Shown here in pieces: positions 44,421 through 53,483 of a DNA stretch of 64,000 nucleotides. The notes under the pieces were generated by a model, which ran no database searches, was not told where the DNA came from, and saw only the letters and a program-made list of their open reading frames with translations. Source of the stretch: JAEUMD01 sp036768475 (GTDB lineage Bacteria > Pseudomonadota > Alphaproteobacteria > Rhizobiales > Hyphomicrobiaceae). Every line of letters begins with the position of its first letter. Positions within the stretch are counted from its first letter, which is position 1. The position numbers and the translations under genes were made by a program. The stretch is from assembly GCA_036768475.1 (NCBI GenBank), contig DAIPMW010000004.1, forward strand, positions 186,001 to 250,000, in the 5' to 3' direction.

Positions 44421-45560
44421 ATGCTCACTATAGCTGTCACGGCTGAAAGCGCCGACGAGCCGCGCGTTGCGGTGTCGCCCGACACGGTCAAGAAGCTCAC
44501 GGCGCTTGGCGCGACGGTGAGGGTCGAGAACGGTGCGGGAGCCAGATCCCGTTTCACGGACGAAATGTACAAGGCGCAGGGCGCGGAGATCGCCAGCTCG
44601 GCTGGCGCGGCGCTATCGGGTGCGGACCTTCTTGTGAAGGTACGCCGGCCCGCGCCGGATGAAGTGGCGCAGTTGAAGCCCGGCGCCCTGGTGATCGCCA
44701 ACCTTGCGCCGCACGACGACAAGGTGGGGTTAGAAGCTCTGGCGGCCAAGAACGCGTCACTGTTCGCAATGGAGTTCATGCCGCGCATCACGCGTGCGCA
44801 GTCGATGGACGTGCTGTCCTCGCAGGCGAACCTCGCGGGCTACAAGGCGGTGGTTGACGCTGCCTCGATGTTCGGTCAGGCAATGCCGATGATGACGACG
44901 GCGGCCGGTACCGTGCCCGCAGCGCGGGTGTTCATCATGGGTGTCGGCGTGGCAGGTCTGCAGGCGATTGCGACGGCTAAGCGCCTCGGCGGCATTGTCA
45001 CCGCCACTGACGTGCGCCCGGCCACCAAGGAGCAGGTGCAGTCGCTCGGCGGCAAGTTCATTGCCGTGGAGGACGAGGAATTCCGCCAGGCGCAGACGGC
45101 CGCGGGGTACGCCAAGCCGATGAGCCCGGAATACCAGAAGAAGCAGGCCGAACTCGTCGCCAACCACATCAAGTCCCAGGATATCGTTATCACGACGGCA
45201 TTGATACCGGGGCGCCCGGCGCCGCGCCTCATCAGCGCGGAGATGGTGCGCTCGATGAAGCCAGGCTCAATCATCGTCGACCTTGCCGCCGAGCGTGGCG
45301 GTAACTGCGAGCTGACCAAGCCCGGCGAGACGATAGAAGCGGATGGCGTCACAATATTCGGTCCGCTCAACTATTCGGGCCGGCTCGCCTTCAACGCGTC
45401 CAACCTGTATGCGCGCAACCTGTTGTCGTTCATCGAGACGCTGATCGACAAGAAGGAGAAGATACTGGCGATCAACTGGGACGATGAGATCGTCAAAGGG
45501 ACGCTGGTCGCCAAGGACGGCAAGATCGTTCACCCCAACCTGACCCAGCCTGCCGCGTGA
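44421..45560 (+). CDS. pntAA: NAD(P) transhydrogenase subunit alpha 1
   Basis: A 379-residue soluble NAD-binding domain I. Typical motifs: AVTAESADEPRVAVSPDTV, VKKLTALGA, MEFMPRITRAQSMDVLSSQ, and the Rossmann fold VGVAGLQAIATAKRLGGIV with the acidic TDVRPATKEQV. The alpha chain is split in this lineage. Together with PntAB and PntB it couples hydride transfer from NADH to NADP+ to proton entry. It begins the run pntAA-pntAB-orf-pntB. Confidence 0.96.
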   Translation: MLTIAVTAESADEPRVAVSPDTVKKLTALGATVRVENGAGARSRFTDEMYKAQGAEIASSAGAALSGADLLVKVRRPAPDEVAQLKPGALVIANLAPHDDKVGLEALAAKNASLFAMEFMPRITRAQSMDVLSSQANLAGYKAVVDAASMFGQAMPMMTTAAGTVPAARVFIMGVGVAGLQAIATAKRLGGIVTATDVRPATKEQVQSLGGKFIAVEDEEFRQAQTAAGYAKPMSPEYQKKQAELVANHIKSQDIVITTALIPGRPAPRLISAEMVRSMKPGSIIVDLAAERGGNCELTKPGETIEADGVTIFGPLNYSGRLAFNASNLYARNLLSFIETLIDKKEKILAINWDDEIVKGTLVAKDGKIVHPNLTQPAA

Positions 45561-45571
45561 AGGAGACACCC

Positions 45572-45973
45572 GTGACCGTTGCCAAAACTCTAAGTATGGC
45601 CCTCGTCTCCACAGCGGCTGTGCTGGCGCCGGCCGGTACCGCGTTTGCCGCCGGTGGCGGCGGCGAGGGGGCCGTCGATCCGTTCTTCTACCTGTTGATG
45701 GTTTTCGCGATGGCGATTTTCGTGGGCTACTACGTCGTGTGGTCGGTCACGCCAGCGCTGCACACGCCGCTGATGAGCGTGACCAATGCGATCTCGTCGG
45801 TGATCGTGGTCGGCGCGCTGCTCGCCGTCGGCGTCAAGGGAGTAGCCGCAGGAGGCACGGCCGCGAAGATCTTCGGCTTCCTCGCGCTCGTCATGGCGTC
45901 GGTGAACATCTTTGGTGGCTTCCTCGTCACCCAACGCATGCTCGCCATGTACAAGAAGAAAGAGAAGAAGTGA
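45572..45973 (+). CDS. pntAB: NAD(P) transhydrogenase subunit alpha 2, membrane domain part
   Basis: A 133-residue protein. The GTG at 45572 has AAGGAG ten bases upstream; a GTG at 45557 overlapping the pntAA stop is less likely. An N-terminal signal-like extension (LSMALVSTAAVLAPAGTAFA) precedes three membrane helices (FFYLLMVFAMAIFVGYYVVW, AISSVIVVGALLAVGVKGV and the last FLALVMASVNIFGGFLVTQ). It is the N-terminal part of the proton channel. The stop codon overlaps the start of the next small gene. Confidence 0.93.
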   Translation: MTVAKTLSMALVSTAAVLAPAGTAFAAGGGGEGAVDPFFYLLMVFAMAIFVGYYVVWSVTPALHTPLMSVTNAISSVIVVGALLAVGVKGVAAGGTAAKIFGFLALVMASVNIFGGFLVTQRMLAMYKKKEKK

Positions 45974-46194
45974 GCGATGACGGGGACAGGCTTAAGGTCC
46001 TTCGCGCGTTCATGGGGCGTCAGATCGACGAGGCGGTTATTCACGACCGTTTGTTCGAATGCTGGCGTGCCGCGCGCGAGCCGGTCGAATGTCCGCTCCC
46101 TGCCATCGCTGACTTTTTTCACGCCGTCGAGGCCTATGACCCCGACCTCGCCCTGCGCACGCCTGACAGCCCGTTCGAGGCTGCTTCTGCATAG
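45970..46194 (+). CDS. Small soluble ORF between pntAB and pntB
   Basis: A 74-codon frame beginning at GTG 45970, overlapping the pntAB stop as GTGA. It encodes an acidic protein: VSDDGDRLKVLRAFMGRQID, then RLFECWRAAREPVECPLP and ADFFHAVEAYDPDLAL, with two Cys. No good ribosome site is needed if it is translationally coupled to pntAB. I do not recognise the family. It may be a real coupled gene or a chance frame; the overlap and codon pattern favour the former. Confidence 0.5.
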   Translation: MSDDGDRLKVLRAFMGRQIDEAVIHDRLFECWRAAREPVECPLPAIADFFHAVEAYDPDLALRTPDSPFEAASA

Positions 46195-46259
46195 CATCGT
46201 GCGTCTGCTGAAATCGCACTTGCGCGGTTTGTTGTCGACCGCCCCTCAGGGAAGCTGAC

Positions 46260-47666
<1,407 letters not shown>

Positions 47667-47699
47667 GGCAAAGGCATAACGATTTTGCATATCGAGGAT

Positions 47700-47735
47700 A
47701 AGCCCCGGCGCTGCGGCCCGGGGCTTGTCTTTTTG
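47700..47735 (+). terminator. Rho-independent terminator of the pnt operon
   Basis: AAGCCCCGG (47700-47708) pairs with CCGGGGCTT (47718-47726) around a 9-nt loop, followed by GTCTTTTTG. It lies 34 bp after the pntB stop. Confidence 0.93.
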
Positions 47736-47924
47736 TGGCAGTCGGCGTGCAACATGAAGACATAATTTGTGCGCGGCCACTTATGCCGTTGCCTTCTGAA
47801 AGTTTACATCCAGATGGCGGTCCCGGGCCGCTTTCGCTCCAATTGCGCGCATGCACGTTGACAGTGGTCCAGAGATCGGACCAAGCTCAGCCAAAGCAGA
47901 TCAGACAATAGAGGTGGCACCAAC

Positions 47925-48449
47925 GTGTCACGGCGCATCGCCTACTCATTATCAGTGATGCTCGTTGTTTGGGTTGGCGGTGCCGATTTCCGTGGCGTCC
48001 GGGCCGCGCAAGTGGGCAGATCCGCAGCGCCAGGTGAGACAACGATCGCCGGCATGCCGGTCAGCTGCAAGGATATCCGCGGCGTGGCAGTGACGACGAT
48101 GCAGGTCGCCAACCTTGGTGATGTGGGACGTGCGGGGGTCATCAATCGGGTTCCGATTATCGCGATTGATCCCGAGATCATTGGCCGCCTTCCCAACAAG
48201 CTGCAGCTATTCTTCTTTCAGCATGAGTGCGCCCATCACGTGCTCGGGCACTGGTTCCAGATGAGTACGACAATGGAGACCGATGCGGATTGCTGGGCGA
48301 TCCGGCACGGGCGCGACGATGGAACTTTCAGTCGCGATGACGTTATGAGTTTCGCGCCGTTCCTGGCGAAGAGCGGGGGCTCGCCGTTCGGACATCTTCC
48401 GGGGCCGCAGAGGGCGAAGCAACTGCTCAAGTGCTTCGATATGCCGTGA
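47925..48449 (+). CDS. Exported HExxH metallopeptidase-like protein
   Basis: A 174-residue protein from a GTG start with GAGGTG upstream. Signal peptide: IAYSLSVMLVVWVGGADFRG. The zinc-peptidase motif HECAHHVLGH sits at about residue 105, with a possible third ligand Glu in TMETDADCWAIRHG. Three further Cys occur (SCKDI, DCW, KCFDMP). Family not recognised; it resembles small M48-like or DUF-type peptidases. It could be an active protease or a chaperone-like relic. It stands alone. Confidence 0.78.
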   Translation: MSRRIAYSLSVMLVVWVGGADFRGVRAAQVGRSAAPGETTIAGMPVSCKDIRGVAVTTMQVANLGDVGRAGVINRVPIIAIDPEIIGRLPNKLQLFFFQHECAHHVLGHWFQMSTTMETDADCWAIRHGRDDGTFSRDDVMSFAPFLAKSGGSPFGHLPGPQRAKQLLKCFDMP

Positions 48450-48642
48450 GCACGCAAATCAGGACAACAGACGTGACGCAGGACCTGCCATTCCCCGGGC
48501 GGCGTTTCAAATTTCGGATGCAGCTGACTGTTGTCTGCGGCCGACCAGCCGCAACATCGCGTGCGCTCATCGACGGCCCGCGAAACCGGCCAGCTGTTTC
48601 GAAAGGCCGGTCGCTGTTTCACCATGTTGCGATGGCTGCGAT

Positions 48643-49506
48643 ATGAACGTCCTTTCCGTGTTTTTGACATTCATGGTTCTCGTCGCAGCACTCGTCATTG
48701 TCGCAGCGTCGGCGCTGCAGCAATTCCTCATTTATCATCCCGATCGACAGCGTATTGCGCCAGCCGAAGTCGGTCTCATGGATGTTGTCGAACGCGAGAT
48801 CCTCACGCCGGATGGCAATTCTGTACTGGCATGGTGGTCGCCACCCAAGCCGGGACGCCCCACGGTTCTTTATTTTCACGGCAATGCCGGCGCGCTCGCG
48901 GACCGTACGGGGCGGATACGGCGCTTCCAGGAGGCAGGCTTCGGCCTCTTCATGATGGCCTATCGCGGTTATGGCGGCTCGACTGGCAAGCCGACGGAAC
49001 GCGACAATGTCGCCGACGGCAAACGTGCCTTCGACGCGGTCATCGGCGAAGGTATCGACGCTGGCGAGATCTTCATTTTCGGCGAGTCGCTTGGAACAGG
49101 TGTCGCCGTCCAGGTTGCGGCGCAGAGGAATGGGGCCGGGTTGATTCTGGATGCGCCCTTCACCTCAATGCTGGATCTGGCTCATCTTCATTATCCCTAC
49201 CTGCCCGCAGACGTATTCCTGCGCGATCGCTACGAGACAATCCGGCACATCGCGAAGGTGAACATGCCGCTGCTGGTGGTGCATGGGGCCGGCGACGTCG
49301 TGATTCCGCTCGGTATGGGCGAGGCAGTCTACAATGCGGCACAAGGCGACAAAGAGCTGGTCAATGTCGAGGATGCAGGACACCTGAACCATGACATGAT
49401 GGGCTCGTTCGACCGGATCTTTGCGTGGATGGATGCTCGCATTGGCGGAGCGCGCCGCAGTCGCACCGAAGGTGCCGCAGGCCGTGCGACAAGAACGCCG
49501 CCTTGA
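48643..49506 (+). CDS. Alpha/beta hydrolase with N-terminal membrane helix
   Basis: A 287-residue protein. The first helix (VFLTFMVLVAALVIVAASAL) anchors it. The catalytic fold shows LYFHGNAGALADR (oxyanion), the nucleophile elbow FGESLGTGVAV (Ser), Asp in LLVVHGAGDVVIP, and the final His in DAGHLNHD. It resembles the ABHD13/BEM46-type hydrolases. Substrate unknown. The C-terminal tail (RRSRTEGAAGRATR) is low complexity. Followed by a terminator-like hairpin before rpsU. Confidence 0.9.
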   Translation: MNVLSVFLTFMVLVAALVIVAASALQQFLIYHPDRQRIAPAEVGLMDVVEREILTPDGNSVLAWWSPPKPGRPTVLYFHGNAGALADRTGRIRRFQEAGFGLFMMAYRGYGGSTGKPTERDNVADGKRAFDAVIGEGIDAGEIFIFGESLGTGVAVQVAAQRNGAGLILDAPFTSMLDLAHLHYPYLPADVFLRDRYETIRHIAKVNMPLLVVHGAGDVVIPLGMGEAVYNAAQGDKELVNVEDAGHLNHDMMGSFDRIFAWMDARIGGARRSRTEGAAGRATRTPP

Positions 49507-49627
49507 GGCAAGACCGGCGGGCTGCGATGGAATGGGCCTCACCGCATCAGGTTTGTGGGCGACGGCTCAGTCATTCCCGCACCCAAAGCGGCGCGGGCAC
49601 CAGCGAGGTAAATCGGATCACAACGCG

Positions 49628-49666
49628 AAAAAGCCCGCTCCGGATCGATCGGCTCGGGCTCTGTTT
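49628..49666. terminator. Bidirectional terminator-like hairpin
   Basis: AGCCCG (49632-49637) and CGGGCT (49655-49660) form the base of the stem, with an inner CCG/CGG. There is an A run before (49628-49632) and TGTTTTG after. It separates the alpha/beta hydrolase gene from convergent rpsU. Confidence 0.7.
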
Positions 49667-49731
49667 TGTCAGCCCTACAGGCGACCGGCCCGTTCAGCCG
49701 GTCTGCCGAAAGGCATGAATGAGAGGCTGGC

Positions 49732-49965
49732 TCAGCGACCGCGGCTCGGTGCCTTCGAGGGCAGCAGACCTTCGCGCTGGGCACGCTTGCGGGCCAGCTT
49801 ACGGGCGCGGCGGACTGCTTCCGCCTGCTCGCGTGCTTTCTTCTCGGAGGGCTTTTCGTAATAGTTCCGGAGCTTCATCTCGCGGAAAATGCCCTCGCGC
49901 TGCATCTTCTTCTTGAGCGCCTTGAGAGCCTGGTCGACGTTGTTGTCGCGAACGAGAACCTGCAC
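49732..49965 (-). CDS. rpsU: Small ribosomal subunit protein bS21
   Basis: A 77-residue basic protein with the full bS21 pattern: VLVRDNNVDQALKALKKKMQ, GIFREMKLRNYYEKPSEKK and ARKLARKRAQREGLL. It ends in a short Arg-rich tail. bS21 aids initiation on the small subunit. It is monocistronic here. Confidence 0.96.
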   Translation of the reverse strand: MQVLVRDNNVDQALKALKKKMQREGIFREMKLRNYYEKPSEKKAREQAEAVRRARKLARKRAQREGLLPSKAPSRGR

Positions 49966-50061
49966 GCGTGCCTATCCTTTGGTGCTGGTTGAAAATGAAA
50001 TACTAAAGCAGGTCCGGTTTATGTGAATTCACATTGAACATGTGCAATCACATCGACCATG

Positions 50062-50093
50062 GTGGCCTGCTCCAACTCCTTGTTTGTGAGTCT
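50062..50093 (-). repeat. Fragment of the composite repeat
   Basis: TGGCCTGCTCCAACTCCTTG followed by TTTGTGAGTCTC is a diverged reverse complement of the module at about 62.43 kb and 53.17 kb. It lies in the 245-bp gap downstream of purK. Confidence 0.55.
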
Positions 50094-50211
50094 CACTCAC
50101 GCCTTCGCTGGAAGACTCGGAGTGAAACTCCAGCAAACACCAAACGCACCCAGAGGCTTCTACCGGGTGTCCAGTGCTTTCAGATCTGGCGCGTGTGTAT
50201 CAAAGTGTGGC

Positions 50212-51330
50212 TCACTTGTCCACTGAGGCTGTGCAGGATGCGGCTCGATCCCCGCTTTTCGGACTGATGCGGGTGATATGACCCATTTTCCGGCCAGGGC
50301 GGGGGTCGTTCTTTCCGTACAGGTGGAGGCCGGCTGCGGGTTCCGCTGCGAGTTTCTCCCAGGCCTCCACGTCGCCCCCGATCAGGTTCGACATCACCGC
50401 GTCGGAGTGGCGGTCGGTGGCACCGAGCGGCCAGCCGGCCACGGCGCGGATGTGGTTTTCGAACTGGCTTACGGCGCAGGCGTCGATCGTCCAGTGACCG
50501 GAGTTGTGAACGCGCGGCGCGATCTCGTTGACGATGAGCGGATCCTGAGCAGCCTCGCCGCAATAGAACATCTCGACCGCCAGCACGCCCACATATTCGA
50601 GCGCGCCGGCGATGGCGCCGGCAATCCCGGCCGCTCGCTCGCGGGTTTTTTCAGTCACCGGGGCAGGCACCGTGGACGTATCAAGGATACCCTGCGCGTG
50701 CGTGTTGTGGGGGACATCGTAAAAGCGCATCTCGCCGCCCTGGCCGCGCACGACCAGCACGGAAACCTCGATCTCGAAACTGACCATGCCTTCGAGGATC
50801 GCCAGTGCGCTGCCAACGGTGGCGCGGGCGCTGGCGAGATCGGCGGCGCTGGCGAGGCGCACCTGACCCTTGCCGTCGTAGCCCAACCGGCGTGTCTTGA
50901 GGATGGCAGGCAGGCCGAGTTCGCTCGCGGCTCTGCCGAGCGAGGTTTCGCAATCGACGGGTGCAAAAGGTGCAACCGGAATGCCGAGGGCGGAGATGAA
51001 CCTCTTTTCGACCAGGCGGTCCTGCGCGACTTCGAGCGCCTTTACGCCCGGACGCACAGGCTTGATTCGGGCTGCGGCCTCAGCGGTCGCGCACGGGACG
51101 TTCTCGAACTCGTAAGTCACGACGTCGACCGTTTCTGCGAAGCGGCGTACCGCGTCGAGGTCGTCGTAAGCGCCCACGGTGGCAGCGGCGGCAACGTCGA
51201 AGGCTGGGCCCGAGTGGTCGGAATAGATATGGCACCGCAGGCCGAGGCGGGCTGCCGCCATAGCCAGCATGCGGCCAAGCTGGCCGCCGCCGAGGATGCC
51301 GATGGTAGAGCCGGGAGGGAGTACAGTCAT
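50212..51330 (-). CDS. purK: N5-carboxyaminoimidazole ribonucleotide synthase
   Basis: A 372-residue ATP-grasp enzyme converting AIR, bicarbonate and ATP to N5-CAIR. Motifs: GSTIGILGGGQLGRMLAMAA, KTRRLGYDGKGQ, VEMFYC and VNEIAPRVHNSGHWT. Its ATG overlaps the purE stop by ATGA, so the two are translationally coupled. Gene order purE-purK on the minus strand is standard. Confidence 0.97.
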   Translation of the reverse strand: MTVLPPGSTIGILGGGQLGRMLAMAAARLGLRCHIYSDHSGPAFDVAAAATVGAYDDLDAVRRFAETVDVVTYEFENVPCATAEAAARIKPVRPGVKALEVAQDRLVEKRFISALGIPVAPFAPVDCETSLGRAASELGLPAILKTRRLGYDGKGQVRLASAADLASARATVGSALAILEGMVSFEIEVSVLVVRGQGGEMRFYDVPHNTHAQGILDTSTVPAPVTEKTRERAAGIAGAIAGALEYVGVLAVEMFYCGEAAQDPLIVNEIAPRVHNSGHWTIDACAVSQFENHIRAVAGWPLGATDRHSDAVMSNLIGGDVEAWEKLAAEPAAGLHLYGKNDPRPGRKMGHITRISPKSGDRAASCTASVDK

Positions 51331-51848
51331 GACTTCGGTTCAGGCCCTGCGATGGGTTCTGTGGCGACGGCGTCGGTCTGCGCCTTGCGCCAAGCGGCGA
51401 TACGCCGGGCAAGAGCGGCATCGCCGGTGGCCAGGATCTGCGCCGCAAGCAGCCCGGCGTTGGCCGCTCCAGCCTCACCGATCGCCAGCGTGCCGACGGG
51501 TACCCCCTTGGGCATCTGTACGATGGAATAGAGGCTGTCGAGGCCGGAGAGGGCCTTTGATTGGATCGGTACGCCCAGTACCGGCAGGTCAGTCATGGAG
51601 GCCGTCATTCCGGGCAGGTGGGCGGCTCCGCCGGCGCCGGCCACGATCACCTTGAGGCCGCGTGCGCTTGCGGATCTCGCGTATTCATAGAGCCGGTCCG
51701 GGGTGCGGTGCGCAGAGACGATGCGGGCCTCGTAGGCGACGCCCAACGTGTTGAGGATCTCGGCGGCGGCCTGCATGGTCGGCCAGTCGGACTGGCTGCC
51801 CATGATGATGCCGACCAGCGGCGATGTATTCCCGCTTTTTCCGGTCAT
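51327..51848 (-). CDS. purE: N5-carboxyaminoimidazole ribonucleotide mutase
   Basis: A 173-residue class I PurE converting N5-CAIR to CAIR. Motifs: VGIIMGSQSDWPTM, IVSAHRTPDRLYEYA, VIVAGAGGAAHLPGM and GVPIQSKALSGLDSLYSIV. It is the first gene of the purEK pair. A YdcH-family gene lies 281 bp upstream on the same strand. Confidence 0.97.
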   Translation of the reverse strand: MTGKSGNTSPLVGIIMGSQSDWPTMQAAAEILNTLGVAYEARIVSAHRTPDRLYEYARSASARGLKVIVAGAGGAAHLPGMTASMTDLPVLGVPIQSKALSGLDSLYSIVQMPKGVPVGTLAIGEAGAANAGLLAAQILATGDAALARRIAAWRKAQTDAVATEPIAGPEPKS

Positions 51849-52129
51849 GTTTTGTTCACGTCAGACCGCCGGCCGGGCCGGGCGCTCCGCCTCCCTTTGT
51901 CCCATGCGGAGAAAGCGCGGGTTTAGTGACTGGCGGGCTCGTTGGCAAGAGGCGGGCGCGCAATTCACTCTGGATGGTTTTCCGTTTGCGGTCGCGCATG
52001 CGCCACCGCGTCTCATCGGATCTGCGCTGCATGTGGTGCAGTGAAAGCAGTACTGAGCGCTCTGGCGCAGGCGGGCCGAGCGAGCGTTGCGGGCGCCATC
52101 GAGGCATACGTTCACGCAATGTCGCAGGT

Positions 52130-52378
52130 TCACGCAATGATGTCGGGCAGCAACTGGTCCTCAATGATCGTGATCTGATCCTTCAGGGCGAGCTTCTTCT
52201 TCTTGAGCCGTTTGACCAGCAACTGGTCGGCGCTGCCGGTGGCCTCAAGCGCGATGATTTCATCATCGAGGCTACGATGCTCTGTGCGCAGGTTGGCGAG
52301 CTCCTCGCGGAGTTCTTTTTCGTTGCGACGCTGCATCTCGCTCCAGATCCGTTCCCGCTGCCGGCTCGCTCGCTCCAT
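52130..52378 (-). CDS. YdcH-family (DUF465) small protein
   Basis: An 82-residue highly charged coiled-coil protein: MERASRQRERIWSEMQRRNE, then LRTEHRSLDDEIIALEATG and RLKKKKLALKDQITIIED, the DUF465 core. The ATG at 52378 is preferred; an earlier one at 52438 adds a non-conserved lead. The function is unknown. It lies upstream of purE, a frequent rhizobial neighbour, from memory. Confidence 0.85.
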   Translation of the reverse strand: MERASRQRERIWSEMQRRNEKELREELANLRTEHRSLDDEIIALEATGSADQLLVKRLKKKKLALKDQITIIEDQLLPDIIA

Positions 52379-52783
52379 GTGTGCGCCTGAGGCGCATCCA
52401 TGGTTATGTGCGCGTGTGGCTCGCAGCCCGCCGCCCAAGTCCCTCTAAAGCGACGGCTCGACTTCGACCACGTATGGCACGCACACAATCAGGGCGGCTC
52501 CACTTCGGTGAAGTGCCAGCCGCTGCAACTCTGCCTGTACAAATATGAATATCTATCTGTTTAGATCGACTGGCAAGCAGTCCCACACTAGGTTGCATCA
52601 GTTTTTTTCGCCGCAGAAACCGTGCGTTGGGGAGAGGAAGCATTCGTTTAAATTGATCGGTATTCGATCCCTGCCCGGTATCGAATGGTTTCCCATTCAC
52701 GCCTTTTGGGCCTGGCAGTTCGTGGACAAGCCGTCGTAAATCTGTCACACTCAATCCTGCGTTCAACTTGAATGGAGGGCCTG
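52379..52783. other. 405-bp divergent intergenic region between two YdcH genes
   Basis: It separates the two YdcH paralogues, which are transcribed away from each other. AT-richer around 52540-52640. No gene supported. Confidence 0.5.
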
Positions 52784-52972
52784 ATGTCGCTATCCGCTCA
52801 TCTCGCAGAACTCACAGAAAAACATAAGCTTCTGGAGCGTCGGATCGAGGAGGAAGTTGCAAGGCCGGGATCGGACGACCTGGAAATTCGGCGGATGAAA
52901 CAGGAAAAGCTGAGACTCAAGGAACAGATCGCTCGCCTTAGCGATGAGCCACAGACCGCGGCGCGTCATTGA
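52784..52972 (+). CDS. YdcH-family (DUF465) small protein, second paralogue
   Basis: A 62-residue protein with GGAGGG just before the ATG at 52784. Core: SLSAHLAELTEKHKLLERRI, then RRMKQEKLRLKEQIARL, matching DUF465. A Gly-Ser-Asp break (ARPGSDDLE) splits the two helices as in the family. The function is unknown. Confidence 0.85.
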   Translation: MSLSAHLAELTEKHKLLERRIEEEVARPGSDDLEIRRMKQEKLRLKEQIARLSDEPQTAARH

Positions 52973-53037
52973 CGTGCCGTTGCCGTTTTAGAGGCTGGTG
53001 GCACAGGCTCACGTCCATTCGTGGTCCGAGCAGAATG

Positions 53038-53253
53038 TGCTGGAGCATATTGAGCTGAAGTGTGCAGCGCTTCAGCGTGAAAGATATGCTCAAAACAAGG
53101 TACTGGATCACGTTCATGTTTCCGCCAAACATGAACGTGATTGAGAGCCTGATCGGCCTCTCAATCAAAGAGATAGAGCAGGCCACAATGGCTAGAGCCT
53201 GATCGACCTGACCTGCTCTAGATCTGATTCAATCAAAACCTGACCTGCTCTAG
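53038..53253 (-). repeat. Composite hairpin repeat, copy R8 (long)
   Basis: GAGCATAT (53043-53050) pairs with ATATGCTC (53084-53091), both arms changed relative to other copies. Inside, GCTGAAG (53054-53060) pairs with CTTCAGC (53070-53076). The second hairpin is a perfect 13-bp stem, CACGTTCATGTTT (53109-53121) with AAACATGAACGTG (53127-53139). Further modules follow, including a 15-bp direct repeat CCTGACCTGCTCTAG at 53207-53221 and 53239-53253. It lies between convergent genes. Confidence 0.88.
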
Positions 53254-53483
53254 TTCCGCAGCCGCCTTTCTGAGGCAGGTGTCGCTTGCGGCAAGTGTCG
53301 TGGAACTGAGACGGCCCTGATCGTGTGCATAGGTCAGCGCAAACAGCACATCGTAGACCTCGTCACCATCGCTACCAATGAGGATGAGGTCCGCGCCTGC
53401 ATTTTGGCGTCAACGGCGGCAGCAGCCATCCCGCCGGGATAGCCTCGTTTGATCGCTCCCATGGCAAGGTCATCGGGATTCCT
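53233..53483 (-). pseudogene. Remnant of a glycoside hydrolase family 3 gene, frameshifted
   Basis: Reading the minus strand gives DDLAMGAIKRGYPGGMAAAA, then, after a shift of frame at about 53400, AGADLILIGSDGDEVYDV and the rest through GRLSSTTLAAS to a stop at 53233. DDLAMGAI and AGADLILI are the C-terminal landmarks of GH3 beta-N-acetylhexosaminidases (NagZ-like). About 80 residues survive, the first three quarters are missing, and the frame is broken. The end runs into the hairpin repeat R8. It directly follows the acyl-CoA synthetase gene. Confidence 0.55.

Noticed and set aside
50278..51531. 417-codon plus-strand open frame
   Set aside because: Antisense of purK and part of purE.
53207..53253. 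Possible CRISPR-like direct repeats
   Set aside because: Only two 15-bp copies, and they belong to the composite repeat. No spacer array or cas gene in the window.
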